Shown here: piece after piece, positions 13,301 to 24,581 of the stretch
Layout of the letters: every line of letters begins with the position of its first letter
Position numbering within the stretch: the first letter of the stretch is position 1
NCBI GenBank assembly: GCA_004335835.1
Contig: RWJK01001313.1
Span: forward strand, 24,674 to 88,673
Length of the DNA stretch: 64,000 bases
Reading direction: 5' to 3'
Source: Scenedesmus sp. ARA3
Taxonomy: Eukaryota; Chlorophyta; Chlorophyceae; Sphaeropleales; Scenedesmaceae
Translations under genes and position numbers: made by a program
Notes under the pieces: model-generated
The model's database searches: none
Told to the model about the DNA's origin: nothing
Seen by the model: the letters and a program-made list of their open reading frames with translations, nothing else

Positions 13301-14288
13301 GCAGGCGAGCAAGGTGGGCAAGGGTGGTTGCTGCAAGTCTGCAGGTGGCCTGCTGCCTGTGTATGATACACTGTGCTCTTGTACAGATGCCACGCGCGAG
13401 CTAGCAGGTGGCGTTGCCAAACACATTTCTGCATCTGGCGTAAGCAGCATACAGCCAGGGAGCTGTGCAGGGGCGCCAGCTGCAGAATTGTGTTTGGTGC
13501 AGCAGCCTGTCTTAGACAAACTTGATGCTGGGGGTCAACTGCATAGCCGCTGTAAAGGCGTAGCAGCTGTTTTTTGAGAGGCAACAGTGGTGACAGCTGC
13601 TGCGCTTCACACCCGCTGGGCTCCATTGTTCTTTGCTGCATCGTGTACCTGGACTGCACGGGACTAGTGTTGCCTGGTCATGCATAGCTGCTTGTTGTAT
13701 TGCTTCTGCACAAGTGATGCTACCGCCAATGCATGTGCTGAGCCAAGCTACAGCAGCTGCCTGTTCTTTGAGCCGAGCGACTTTCTTGTGCACTTACAGA
13801 GGTTGATCACGTCTTTTGCTCAATCAGAGCTTTGGCTTTGACCTCAAAACCTTCCCACCACCTTCTGCGCCGGCATCCATGCCTTTCACCAACCACCTGT
13901 GCGTGTACTTTGTGCCTTTACGTGTGTGTGCAGGACGTGGCTGCCCAGCTGGAGGGCGCTGGCACTGCTGCTGCCACGCTGCTGCCTGCTGCTGCTGGCA
14001 ACCTGGCGGAGCAGGCGGCAGCCATCAGGGACCAGACAGCACCTGCGGTGAGCAAGCGCCGAACTGCCTCACCTGCTGCTGTTGATTGCTTACGCTGGCG
14101 CTGTAGGCTGGGGGAAACGCGCAGTGGCCTGCTGACTACGCATGTGGCAGGCATCTGATAGCGCAGGCTTCAAACCTGTGCTGCTGCTGCAGGCTTGTTG
14201 CTGCCACTGCTGCCAGTGCCAGCCCGAGTGCCTGCACGCATCTTACAGCAGCTGCTGCTGTCATGACGTCAGACCTTCACTGACGTGC

Positions 14289-14386
<98 letters not shown>

Positions 14387-17300
14387 ATTTCCTGTACTTT
14401 GTTTTGTGCGCAGCTGGGCCCTGCTGGTGCAGCTGCTGGAGCCAGCCTGGCCACCGCCTCAGAGCAGGCCGCAGCCGCCGCTGCTGCTGCTGCCGGCCAG
14501 GTGGCTGCTGACCTGCCTGGCATGGCCTACCGGCTGGTGGAAGGCCACCTGAAACCTGCTGCTGCTGCGGCGGCTGAGGCGCTGCCTGAGATGGCAGAGC
14601 AGCTGGGCGAGCAGCCCATCAAGGAGCAGGGTAGGTGGATGTGTTATTTAAGTCTTGCTTCATGTTCATGGTGAATACCCGGCGTGCTACCATCTGGTAG
14701 AAGCAGCTGGCGAGTCAGTTGCTGCAAAACCATTGGGCCCATGTTCATTTGTGCGTCTAGCACACCACACGCGCTTGCAAGCTGCATGGCACCACATATG
14801 TCAATACTCATTCTACAGCTCGCTATTGTCCAAATTTTAATGTCTATTTGTTTTGCACACCACGCAGGCGCCATCCTGGCCGCCGGCCTTGCCACCATTG
14901 CAGCCAACCTCGGCGCAGGCACACAGGGTGATGATGGTGTGCTGTCAGCTGCTGGAGTCGCTGTGGCCGCGCTGCCTGATGCGGTGGCGGAGGTGAACAG
15001 GGGGTTGGTGTTGCCTGGGCTGGAGGCTGCGGCTGGAGACATCACCACACTGGCAAAGGGCGCGGAGCAGCAGGTGCGCATGTGCAGTTGTAGGTTATTT
15101 TGAGTTGAAAACAGAAGAGGTGGGATATCTGATGCTAAAGCGCTGTCAGCGCATCTGCTTGAAAGTATGCGCATGTGGCTGTGCTTCGACTTTGCTGCGC
15201 TGGTGTGGTGTGTTGTGTAAGACTCTGACTGTGTGGTGGAGGTGAACAGGGAGGTGGTGCTGCCTGGGCTGGAGGCTGTGGCTGGAGACATTACTACACT
15301 GGCCAAGGGCGCAGAGCAGCAGGTGCGTGGTCTATGCATTTTCGGCTTGTGCTTGTCGATGTTGGTTGAATCAAGCTGTACTATGCTGTGCTGCTTTGTG
15401 GCATTAGGGGTGTGTGGATTTTTACCTGCGAAGTTCCGTGCAGGAAAATTGGACGTGTATGAGGTGCTGCTGCCAGGGCTGGAGGTGGTTGCGGGTGATA
15501 TCAGCACATTGGCCAAGAGCGCAGAGCAGCAGGTGCGTGGCTTGTTTGGGTATGGTTGTGTGTTGTGCTGTGCACTGTGCTGTGCTACGATGTGCTGCGA
15601 TGCGAGTGCTGGACAGATGTTGCTTTTCGCTTGGCTGTCAGATGGGGGTGAAGTGCTGCCGAGGCTGGAGGCGGTGGCTGGAGACCAGACACTGCTGGCC
15701 AAAAGGCGCTGAGCAGCAGGTGCGTATGGCTGTCGGTCTTGCGACACCAGCACGTCGTGTGAGATCTGTTTGCTCGTATGTGTGCGGCCTCCTGCATCTC
15801 AGCCTTCTGTTGAGCTTGGCTTTTTTGCCTAACCCAACACGAAGGCAGAGATGAGGGCAGCCCTCAGATAACACAACCACACAGTACAAAACTCTCGACT
15901 ACGACATAGAAACCAAAGCTCTCCATCTTCCAGCTACTGCCAGGGCCGTACCGCTCGGCTTCGCCATCTCCTGAAGGGTATCGCATCCTCATTTACATAT
16001 CCGATACAATGTGCAATGCCGGCAGTCACTCAACAATCTCTGTTTGATTCTTTGCCATGCTGATTGTTCTTGCTGCAGGCCACGCTGGTGCTGCCGGCCT
16101 TGTGCCGCTCAGCTTAGCAGTGAATCCATCACCCCACCTCACATAACAACCCTCCGCTTCCTTGCTGTCGCATGCACTGCCTTGTTGCTGCATGTATTGC
16201 TGCTGCAGGCCACGCTGGTGCTGTCGCTGCTGCCGGCCTCGTGCCGCTCAGCCGACCCGCAGCTGCTGCCTGACCTGCGGGGGGAGCTGCTGTACATGGC
16301 GCGCATCATCGAGCAACCGGTGAGGCACAGCGTCAATGTATCAGCACTGTTTGCCTTGCTGTAAGGATGCCTTTGCTGTGTCGCTTCAGCTTTTTACTAT
16401 TTTAATCCTGGGTCAGCCAGCTGATGGTTAGGGTGAGCCGCATTTGGCTCAACCGCAGAAGCTGCAGCTGGCGCAAACAGCCCAGCCTGCTGCTGCTGCT
16501 GCTGCTGTGCAAAGGGTCCTCAGCAGCTCACTACACTCCTGCTGCTGCTGCTGCTGCAGGTGTCATCTGCACGTGCTGCGCTGGAGTCTGCCGACCTGCC
16601 AGGCCACGCTGAGCAGCTGCAGGAGACGCTGCTGCCAGCAGCAGAGAAGGTGGGTCGGCAATTGTGGAAGCAGGGAAATATGCCTGCATCATTCAGTCAC
16701 TAGTAAACAGTCAAAAAGAGTTTGTGTGAATGATGTAGGCTCTGCCAGCCCATGTGCAGTGGTTGCATGCTCCCAAGCACAGTGGTGTGGCTTGGCAACC
16801 TAAAAAGGGTGTTTGTTGTGATAGTCATATTGCTGACTGAGCGCCGTCAGTTTTTCCTGCACCTACTGGTACTGCTTGTGCCATCCCCTAAGATGAGCAA
16901 CTCAGCGTGAAGGATGGCAGCAAACGAGCACCGTTGCGGCAACTTTCACTCTCAAGCTGCTCACCTCAGAGGGTAGATGTACATGTAAATACATGACTGG
17001 CTTAATGATGTGCCTGGCACTCCCAGTCAGACCTTGTTTGGTGCTGGTAAAGCTGCTGGGGAGCATCATGCAGCAGGATGTAGGCAGGAGTGAAATGCAT
17101 GCTGGTGATGGGGTGCCTGCGGCAGACAAGAACGAGCGTCAAGGCAATCATCAGGTCGGCCTCCCACCCCTGTGTCCTGCCTGACCTCGCCTGCCTCTGG
17201 GAACACATGTGCTGCTGCTGCAGCCCAAAACACATTGTTATGCTGCTGCTGCTGCTGCTGCTGCTGCTTCCGCTGCTGCTGATGGCCAGGTGGCTGGCAT

Positions 17301-20300
17301 TGTGGAGTCTGGCGTGGCATCTGCCGCCCCTGCCATAGCCCAGCAGCTGCAGGAGGCGGGCCAGCTGCTGAGCCAGGCGGGCCAGGAGGGTGCTGGGCAG
17401 CTGCTGGTGAGGCTGCTGCTGTGTTGCTTGCTGCTGTTGTGTTTTGTCGTTTTGCTGCATTAAAGTTGCTGAGCCAGGCGGGGCAGGAGGGTGCTGCGCA
17501 GCTGCTGGTGAGGCTGCTGCTATGTAGTGTTCTGCTCTTGTGTTTTGCTGTGGTGTTTTGTTGCTTTAAAAGTGCTGTTGCCAGGCGGGCCAGGAGGGTG
17601 CTGGGCACCTGCTGGTGAGGCTGCTGCTGTGTTGCTTGCCATGTTCGCTTGCTGCCGTTGTGCCGCATTGACAGTGCTGTTGCTGTATCAGCACCTCTGC
17701 TCACCTGCTGACCTAAAAGCGACACTGCTGGTGCCAGCACCAGCTGCTTTGAGAGCGGCAGGACTTGAAGAATGAACCAACTCGCTGCACACACGTGACG
17801 GCTGTCCTCTGCCGCCACTGCTGCTGCTGTCCGCAGGATGTGAGTGACGAGGCTGCCACTGGTGTGTCAAGCCAGGCGCAGCAGCTAGCACTGACACTTC
17901 GCTGCTGCTGCTCCTGCTGCTGCTGCAATGGTGTTGCTGCTGCTGCTCCTGCTGCTGCTGCTTTTTGCAGGATGCAAGTGAGGAGGCTGCTGCCACTGTC
18001 TCCGACCAGGCGCAGCAGCTGGCAGGCAAGCTGGAGCCAGCCGCAGAGCAGGCTGGTGAAGTGCTGGTGGGAGCTGCAGAGCAGGCTGCTGCTGCTGCTG
18101 AGGGAGGCGGGGAGCAGCTGGCTGAGGGGCTGAAGGCGGCTGGGCACACACTGGGCGAGGAGTCTAGTGCTGCTGTGGTGTTATACACTTTATTTGGTGT
18201 TTTGTTGATTGGATCAGTGATGCAGGCTGCTGCTGCTGCCGAGGGTGGTGGGGAGCAGCTGGCTGAGGGGCTCAAGGCGGCTGGGCACACACTGGGTGAG
18301 GATTTAGTAGTCCGGGGCGTTGTACGGTGTTTCTTGTTTGCGCAGTTTTGCAGGTTACTGCTGCTGCTGCTGCTGAGGGTGGCGGGGAGCAGCTGGCCGA
18401 GGGGCTGAAGGCGGCCGGGCACACACTGGGTGAGAAATTATATTGAGTTGCGTGTACAATGTGGCATGCACTTGTCATTGAGCACGAGCTGTGTTCAGCA
18501 GTGCAGTGCGTGCTTGGCTGCGAATTGCAATGCTGTAGCACGAGTGTTGCAGCGGCAGCATCCGGCGCTGTGTGCGATGAGTGGTATTGCGGTTGTACGT
18601 CTGTCTTCCTTTCCCCTCGTGTTTGTTGTTGGCTTCCCCTCCTGTGTTGTCCCAGTAGGTGGGGAGAACCTGTCCACCTGCGCGGGCAACACTGGAGCAG
18701 CAGCCGACAGACTTAGGCTTGAAATGTAGTGTCAGCTGGTTGATGGTCTGCAATGCCAAGCAAACAGGCTCGTGCTGACCGATAAGGGATCACTTGAGAG
18801 CTATGATGCGGCTTCTGCTGCTCATGATGTGTCATTGATACTATCAGTGTTTTGTATGCTTGGTGCATGCTTCTGTTTCTTAGAAGTATTCTGTTGGTAG
18901 TTTCGCACGTGTGCCCAACGTGGCACACGTTAGTTGGTGGCTGCATCAACGGCTGGGACTGTTGCAGCTTGGTCGCAGAGACGTTCCAGGCCGCAACAAT
19001 CACAGCTGTTTTTCTGCTACCAGTTCCTTCATTAAAACTTGAATAATGCCATGATTTCCAGCCACCTGGGTTTGAATCATATGGGCTCAGCAGGCAGCGC
19101 TTATGCAAGCTGCGCCGGGTTAATGAAGTGCAGCAGCGCCTTGTAGTCCCAGCCCATCCAAAACTAATGTGTGAGGCCTGCACGCTCAAAGATTATGTCA
19201 GTAGCTGCTCCTGTCTTGCACAGTGGCTGCGCACCTCGCTATTTGTTGAATTGCATGTTGCTGGGTGGTCTGGCGGCATTATCTGGTCTGAGCCAAGTGT
19301 GTATGCTACAGGATGTGGCACCGCTTCCGTGGATCTTGCCGAGTCATAGAGCGTGTTGATCACTGCACATGGGCATGTGGGCTTGATGTGTGGCAGAATC
19401 GTACAATCGATTCAGCCTCATTTGCTACCGCTCATGCTGACTTTTTGCCTGCTGTCCACTGCCTCGTGTATTGGCACTTCTCCCGTGCAGGCGAGGCAGC
19501 AGCAGCCACATCTGCGCACGCCGCCCAGGCCCTCGCAGCAGCAGCAGACGCCACCGCCACCACCGCTAGCGCAGCAGCCACCGCCGCACAGCAGCAGGAG
19601 CAGCAACAGCAGGGCTGCGCAGCCGCCGGCAAGGCAGCTGCAGAGGCTGTGGCTGCTGCTGCCAGTGGTGCTGATAAGGGGTTGCAGGAGGCTGCGGGGC
19701 AGGTGGCCGAGGTTGGGCACAGCGGTGTGGAGGCTGGCAGGGAGGCAGCAGAGAAGGTGGTGTCAGGTGGGTGGAAGTGACTAGATCGATATAGGATTTG
19801 CCTCACCTTTGTTGTTCAACAGCTGCCAGCTCAAAAGTGATGGTGCAGGCATGCATATGCTTGCAAATGTTTGCATGCACTAGCGAGCTTATGCAGGCCC
19901 ATGCATTGCTACAATCAACGGATGCGTCATAGTGTAAGTGCGCTAAGCAGCGCTCACTCGCACGTTGGCCCGCAGCAGGTGTGTAAGTTGGCACAACACA
20001 TTGCTGCCCTCCCTTAGCTAGTGTCACTACCTCTAGGACGTGTTTGTCATTAAATACTTCTGCTGGTACATCTGCACACTGCTGCCATGCAGGGTCGGCT
20101 GCTGACGCCGCACAGAAGCTGTCAGGCAGCAGCGACAAGGCAGCAGCAGCCATCACCAGCGCAGCAGCAGGCCTGCGGGATGCTGCCAGCACCGCAGCCT
20201 CAGGCGCTGATGCCAGCGGGACAGGTGCATCAACAGATGCAGCTGCAGCTGCTGCTGGCAAGGCAGCTGGTGTTGTTGAGCTTGCAGGAGAGAAGCTGGC

Positions 20301-20994
20301 AGGAGCTGCAGAGGGAGTGACAGATGTGCTTGCAGGAACAGCGCAGGAGGCAGCAGCAGCAGCTGGCGATGCTGCTGAGCGCTTGCAGGACAGCGCAAAG
20401 CAGGCAGCAGACAGCGTGGCAGCTGCAGCAAAGCAGCAGGGGCTGCAGGAGGGGGCCCAGAAGGGCCTAGACGAGGCTCCTGCAGCAGCAAAGGCAGTAA
20501 TTAGTGGCGTTGTGGAGGGTGTGAAGGGTGCAGGAGGGGAGCAGAAGGTGATGCAGGCGGGAGATGAGCTGCAGAAGGCTGGTCAGAGCCTGCAGCAGGG
20601 GCTGAAGGCAGCAGCAGGGCAGCTGGCAGATGCTGTGCTTCCTGCAAGTTTGACCAACGAGCAGGGGCTGAGGGCAGCAGCAGGGCAGCTGGCAGATGCA
20701 GTGCTGCCTTCAAGTTTGACCAAGGGGCAGAAGAGTGATGCGGCGGTTGACTCAGCCACAGAGGAGAAGAGTGAGCAGCAGGGCGGCAAGGAGAGCTATG
20801 TGCCAGTGGTGGCAGCAAAGATTGAGGAGGCGGTTGCTGGTGCAGGCAAGCAGGGTGAGGGCGAGTGGCAGGTGGTTGGAAAAGGCGGGAAGCCGCTGCA
20901 CGAGGCCCAGCAGGAGGGTAAGGTTCTGGCAGGGCAGGCTGCAGCAGTGGGCACTGCAGTGGCAGCTGAGGCTCCTGCAGGCTCAAATGAGTAG
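6182..20994 (+). CDS. Large DnaJ-X-like protein with long Ala-rich amphipathic tail
   Basis: Fifteen exons, all GT-AG and phase-consistent: 6182-6445, 7320-7513, 9333-9420, 9883-10062, 10626-10916, 12057-13313, 13934-14047, 14414-14630, 14868-15073, 16209-16319, 16560-16649, 17290-17406, 17971-18295, 19491-19766, 20093-20994; 4632 nt, about 1543 residues. Residues of about 89-339 resemble the DnaJ-X domain: a VPFGVPLLHEIGRAYC stretch, then LDRVLRGAADGALRQLRDVE and VLGIMGGIFK, where the family has a late Leu-Gly-x-Ile-Phe motif. No J domain (HPD) is visible, so it is either headless or its 5' exons are missing. From about residue 345 the protein is Ala/Gln/Glu/Lys-rich, like LEA or apolipoprotein-type helices, with many AAA-x-QA and AAGQLADAVLP repeats. 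The tail suggests a membrane-surface or desiccation-type role, which is inference. Most introns carry echo copies of exon edges. Confidence 0.75.
6901..7372 (+). repeat. Acceptor echo array before exon 2 of the DnaJ-X-like gene
   Basis: Three copies of the same exon start, each right after a CAG, begin at 6901, 7158 and 7320. Each reads GACxTGATGGCTGC and continues for about 50 nt. Only the copy at 7320 continues into the full exon. A (CTG)n run precedes the second and third copies. Confidence 0.85.
7430..8250 (+). repeat. Donor echo array after exon 2 of the DnaJ-X-like gene
   Basis: The exon end (GAGCTGGACAGGCTGGTGCA and on to ATGAGATTGG) plus its donor recurs with donors at 7514, 7717, 7854 and 8001, then decays at about 8030-8100 and 8161-8250. 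Spacings are about 203, 137 and 147 bp. Only the first donor fits the downstream phase. Confidence 0.85.
8311..8487 (+). repeat. Direct repeat of about 102 bp in intron 2
   Basis: The block with TCAATCGAGCGAGGAGAG, then GGGTCCGGCACCAATGCGCG, occurs twice with an offset of about 102 bp and a few substitutions. It contains no coding signal. Confidence 0.8.
8524..8885 (+). repeat. Direct repeat of about 205 bp in intron 2
   Basis: The block starting GTGCCAAGCTTGCAAGCAC occurs at about 8525 and 8731 and extends through GCGGCACCATCTTGCT in both copies. A weak third trace is near 9140. The repeat is inside the 1.8-kb intron 2 and looks non-coding. Confidence 0.75.
9511..9545 (+). repeat. Donor echo of exon 3, DnaJ-X-like gene
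   Basis: A short degraded copy of the exon 3 end (CAGCATCTCACACAAG then GTGGG) lies about 120 bp after the real donor at 9421. Confidence 0.7.
10401..10650 (+). repeat. Acceptor echo array before exon 5
   Basis: CAG followed by CCTGTCATxCxCGAGCCA occurs with exon-like starts at 10401, 10510 and 10626 (spacing 109 and 116 bp). The last is the productive start. Confidence 0.85.
10787..11431 (+). repeat. Donor echo array of exon 5 (three long copies)
   Basis: About 130 nt of exon 5 end (GTGCTGCGTGGxGCTGCTGA to GGCATCTTCAAG) plus donor recur, ending at 10916, 11158 and 11431. The echo frame is open across copies two and three and the DNA between them (within about 10930-11449), which is unusual for intron. 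Confidence 0.9.
11839..12100 (+). repeat. Acceptor echo array before exon 6
   Basis: GCAG followed by GGxGCxCTGCGCCCCTT and GCCAACGCCTCCT recurs with starts at 11839, 11950 and 12057. The third leads into the 1257-nt exon. Confidence 0.85.
14290..14386 (+). repeat. (CTG)n tract near the exon 8 acceptor
   Basis: Nearly pure CTG triplets with one CTC interruption run for about 95 nt, ending about 28 nt before the acceptor at 14413. Confidence 0.9.
14990..15719 (+). repeat. Donor echo array of exon 9
   Basis: The segment GAGGTGAACAGGG through GCGGAGCAGCAG plus donor recurs, with donors at 15074, 15323, 15533 and 15720. The fourth copy has an extra base in the AAAAGG run that breaks its frame, and the DNA after the first donor has an early in-frame TGA. 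Confidence 0.85.
16079..16245 (+). repeat. Acceptor echo before exon 10
   Basis: GCTGCAG then GCCACGCTGGTGCTG occurs with starts at 16079 and 16209. The first copy soon meets a TAG; the second is the exon. Confidence 0.8.
17360..17614 (+). repeat. Donor echo array of exon 12
   Basis: The exon end GCGGGCCAGGAGGGTGCTGG to CTGCTG plus GTGAGG recurs, with donors at 17407, 17508 and 17615; a weaker trace lies near 17672. Confidence 0.8.
17837..18427 (+). repeat. Echo copies at both ends of exon 13
   Basis: An acceptor echo (GATGxxAGTGAxGAGGCTG) starts at 17837 before the real start at 17971. The exon end (GGGGAGCAGCTGGC to CACACACTGG) occurs three times: at about 18110-18155, 18250-18295 and 18383-18427. 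The first copy has GCGAGG where the other two have GTGAGG/GTGAGA, and the exon appears to read through it to the second copy. Confidence 0.8.
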
Positions 20995-21265
20995 ATGGCA
21001 TGCTTGCAGGATGGTAGGGTTTTTGGTCTGATTAGTGTTTCAAGGCGGAGCAGCAACGTGTGCCTTTGGCCATGAAGCCGCTGTGTCAGATGTTTCACAG
21101 CAGCGTTGGTGGCTTTTGTAAGATACCATGCCATAGGATTTTGAATGACCCACGAGGCCCAGCAGGAGGGTAAGGTGCTGGCAGGGCAGGCTGCAGCTGT
21201 GGAAGCTGCAGTGGCAGCTGAGGCTCCTGCACTGCCTGAGGCTCAAATGAGTAGATGGCATGGAT
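20895..21265 (+). repeat. Duplicated C-terminus and stop region of the DnaJ-X-like gene
   Basis: The block from CACGAGGCCCAGCAGGAGGG to past AATGAGTAGATGGCAT recurs at about 21149-21265, after the real stop at 20992-20994. The second copy lies in the 3' UTR. Confidence 0.85.
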
Positions 21266-22941
21266 GCAGGATTGGCCCTGGTTGTGGTTTGATTGATATT
21301 CGAAAGGTATTCGAGAGCCAGGAGCAGCGTGTGCTGTTGGCCATGCGTGTGCTCATTATGGCCTGTTATACGGCAGCGTTGGCGGTGTTGCCTGATTCCA
21401 TTCCATGGTATTAACACGCTGTATCTGTTGCGATGCTGCACAGCTGCGCGGATGGCGTTGATGCAGTGGGGATTTGCCAGTGCACATATGTACGCGGTGT
21501 TGGCCAGTTTCGGCAGTGCTGCTGCACAAGCGCTGTATGCAGATGATGGTTTCCCCAGTTGCTGTCAGGTGTGAGGTACTTTTGTAGTTGATGTTTGCTG
21601 GGGAATGTTGTAGGGTTTTTTTTGCTATGGTTGTGCCTGCGTGCGTACGGCGTGTTATCTTCACTGCTTTTTTGCCGCCCTGGGCGCATTTGCAGGTGAT
21701 TAAATTTGTGCAAGTGAACATGCCGGTGCCGCACGCCGGCAGGTTGCACGCTCCTGCAGAGTGATTTCATGTCGCTTGTTCGTATCAACCTCATGTAGCA
21801 GCGATGTTTGCAGGGGAGTACTTCGTGTGGGTAACGGCGCAAAGCTCGACAGGTGTGCACATGCTTTTGCAGATGTGCGGTTGAGTGTGCCGCACACTAC
21901 AGTGCTGGCAGCGCAGCGGCTGTGGCTGATGTTCATGCTGCATAGCGCAGCGTACCGGGTGCAACAGCATGTGAAGGCGTGTTGCGAGTTGTTGCTGCGG
22001 CTTGTGTAACGATGCCCATTGAACTGCAATGATTGACCTGTATGCACGTTATAACTCTTATATACTGATGGGCACCTGCTGGTTTGCTGCCTTCCAGGCC
22101 CTGCAGTACCTGCACTTGGCAGTGCTGATGCTGAACTGTACCATAACATAGCCACGTGACCAGGCCATGAGTTCTGCATACTCTCAGTGCTACAGTGAAC
22201 ATGTGTTCTTCGGTGCCTGCTCGCTGTTGCGAAAGAACGAACCACGATTCGCTTCTCGCATCAAGCCACATCCAGCTGGGTTTGCGTGCTCTCATTTGGT
22301 TCATGCTGCTCCTGCGGCGCGCAACGCTTGTGAAAGCTCATACAACCACACAAGTCATTGCTTTCAGTGTCTCTGCACGCCTGATCAGCGCTAGGTACGC
22401 AGACACAGTCAGCAGCGAGGGGTCTCGGATGTCGTTTCGTGTTGTCCGCACAGCCCGTACAGCCTCACAACTGACAGCTGAACGGATTTAAAAACGGTTT
22501 TAGAATCGCCAACGGCGCGATCCAGCTGTATGGGCGTAGGTCTCGCCAATGTGCACGTGTTTACTGCTGCAGGTCAAGCTGCAGTGCCAGCAGGGCTTGG
22601 GTGGCCACCCAGTGCTCGGCATCGTATCAGCAGCGCACGAGCTTCGCTGGGAGGCTTCCAAGCCTACGTGAGTAACTCCTCAAAGGCAACCGTGTTCATC
22701 ATCGTCGGCCGCGTTAGCACATAACAGCATATGCAGAAGCAGTGGCAGCAGCACTGTCTCACCAGAATGCACAATTTATGCTTGCTGCATGTAGCCTCAG
22801 CATCAACGCCTTGCTGGGACACCGTACAATGGCATCAGATATAAGCATATTCTGCCAGCCTTGCTTCCCCTGCACACTCACCGGACCCCCGTGGCTGCTG
22901 CCACGTGCATGCACAGGTATCAGCCCATCCAGGCAGCACCC

Positions 22942-22976
<35 letters not shown>

Positions 22977-22990
22977 GTGGTGCCAGGGCC
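20995..22990. other. 3' UTR and intergenic region
   Basis: Apart from the duplicated gene end and a TGTAA motif, I see no supported exon in about 2 kb. Open frames on both strands are short and lack motifs or splice-consistent partners. The last 250 bases before 22991 keep an open frame into the next gene (Gln run from a CAG tract), so they could hold 5' UTR or an extended N-terminus. Confidence 0.45.
21117..21121 (+). terminator. Candidate TGTAA polyadenylation signal
   Basis: TGTAA, the usual signal in chlorophycean algae, lies 123 bases after the stop of the DnaJ-X-like gene. Use of this copy is inference; another TGTAA is near 22006. Confidence 0.4.
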
Positions 22991-24550
22991 ATGGCCTCAG
23001 CCAGCAGGAAGCTGGAACTGGAGGTGGTGGACATTGAGAACCCAAAAGAGTACAACTTCATCCTGGGGCATGGTGAGCGCAGCCAATCATGCTCACAGCC
23101 ATACACATAAGCTCAGCAGCATAGGCGCCTGCACTGCAGTCTGTGAGGGCGTGTAAGCTGACTGCAACACCTCACACTGCCAGCACACATCCATGGATGC
23201 TGCTGCTGCTGCTGCGCTGCTGCTGCCAGCGCACTTCATCAAGACGGTTGAAGACATCTACGAGGCAATGGTGCAGTCCAGCACGGCCCTCAAGTTTGGC
23301 ATCGCCTTCAACGAGGCCAGCCCGGGATATGAGGCGATGCCAGGTGCAGTCTCAGCGCAGGCGGGCCTTGTCACGTTACTCTTCTTCATATTCCTTTGCG
23401 CAAAATTGGTTAGCAGCGCCAGTGTCAGCGCATGCAGATGCTGTTGTGCATGCTTGTAACCTCATCTGACGGTGTTCTGTTCATCTTGCAACCTCTTCTG
23501 CATATTTGCAGGCCGCAAGGTGCGCTTTGACGGCAACAGCGAGGAGCTGATTGAGCTGGCAAAGGTAAACGCCATGGCACTGGGAGCAGGTGAGGCAGTA
23601 CATCAGTTGCTGAGGCAGTACATGTTGCCTGACACCATACATTGACGGCAACAGCGAGGAGCTGATTGAGCTGGCAAAGGTGAATGCCATGGCGCTGGGG
23701 GCAGGTGAGGCAGTGTGCTACAAGCAGTACATTGTTTGCTGGAGGCAGTGCAATGGTTGCCGGGTGCAGTGAAATGATGGCAGCAGCAATGGAGCTTGTC
23801 AAGCTGGCAAAGGTGAATGCCATGGCACTGGGAGCAGGGGAGGCAGTGCAACGACTATTTGAGGCATAAAGCTGCTGCTTGAGGCATTCCAACGGCTGAT
23901 TGAGGCAGCACAATGGTGCTTGAGGCAATACAATGATTGCGTAGACTGTTTCTCATTGTCTTGAGCATGAATCTGCGCTTAGATATGTGTAGCAATCTGC
24001 AGAGTGTGTGCTGTGTGAAAAGCAGCCAGGGCCAGCAAAAGGAAGCAGCAAGGGCCAGCAGCAGCTGCTGTTCTGGCGGTACAGCTGCCCAGCTGCAGCT
24101 GTTGATGCGAAGTCAGTTTATTATTAAACCCTGAGCCAGAGTGGGCATGATGGCCTGCATCAGTGACAACGTGCATGATCTGTGTGTTCACGTGCTGCTG
24201 CTGCTGCTGCTGCTGCTGCTGGCCAGGCCACACCTTCATCGTGTTCCTGGATGGCGGCTTCCCGGTCAACTGCCTCAACGCAGTCAAGAATGTTACCGAG
24301 GTGTGCGCTCTACACCCGCACTGCAGTGCAGTGCAGCACGGCAGCAGCATGCACGCTTGGTTTTTGATAGGCTCAAGCTGCGCCAAGCAGCAGCTATCTC
24401 AGGCGCCCGGCTGGCCAGTCGTAACACCACCAGGGTGTTCACAGCCTCGCCAGCCGCTGTCCATGCTTGCATCATAATTGCCACGGCGCTTGCATCAGCA
24501 TATGAACTAATGGCTGGTTCCAACGCCTGCTGCTGCTGCTGACCAGCTGC

Positions 24551-24581
<31 letters not shown>

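Noticed and set aside
12650..13519. Minus-strand open frame of 289 codons rich in Ala, Ser and Cys
   Set aside because: It lies opposite the 1257-nt exon of the large gene, which fits splice phases on both sides.
17837..17930. First copy of the exon 13 start as a separate exon
   Set aside because: It has no usable donor before the next acceptor at 17970, so it is treated as an echo.
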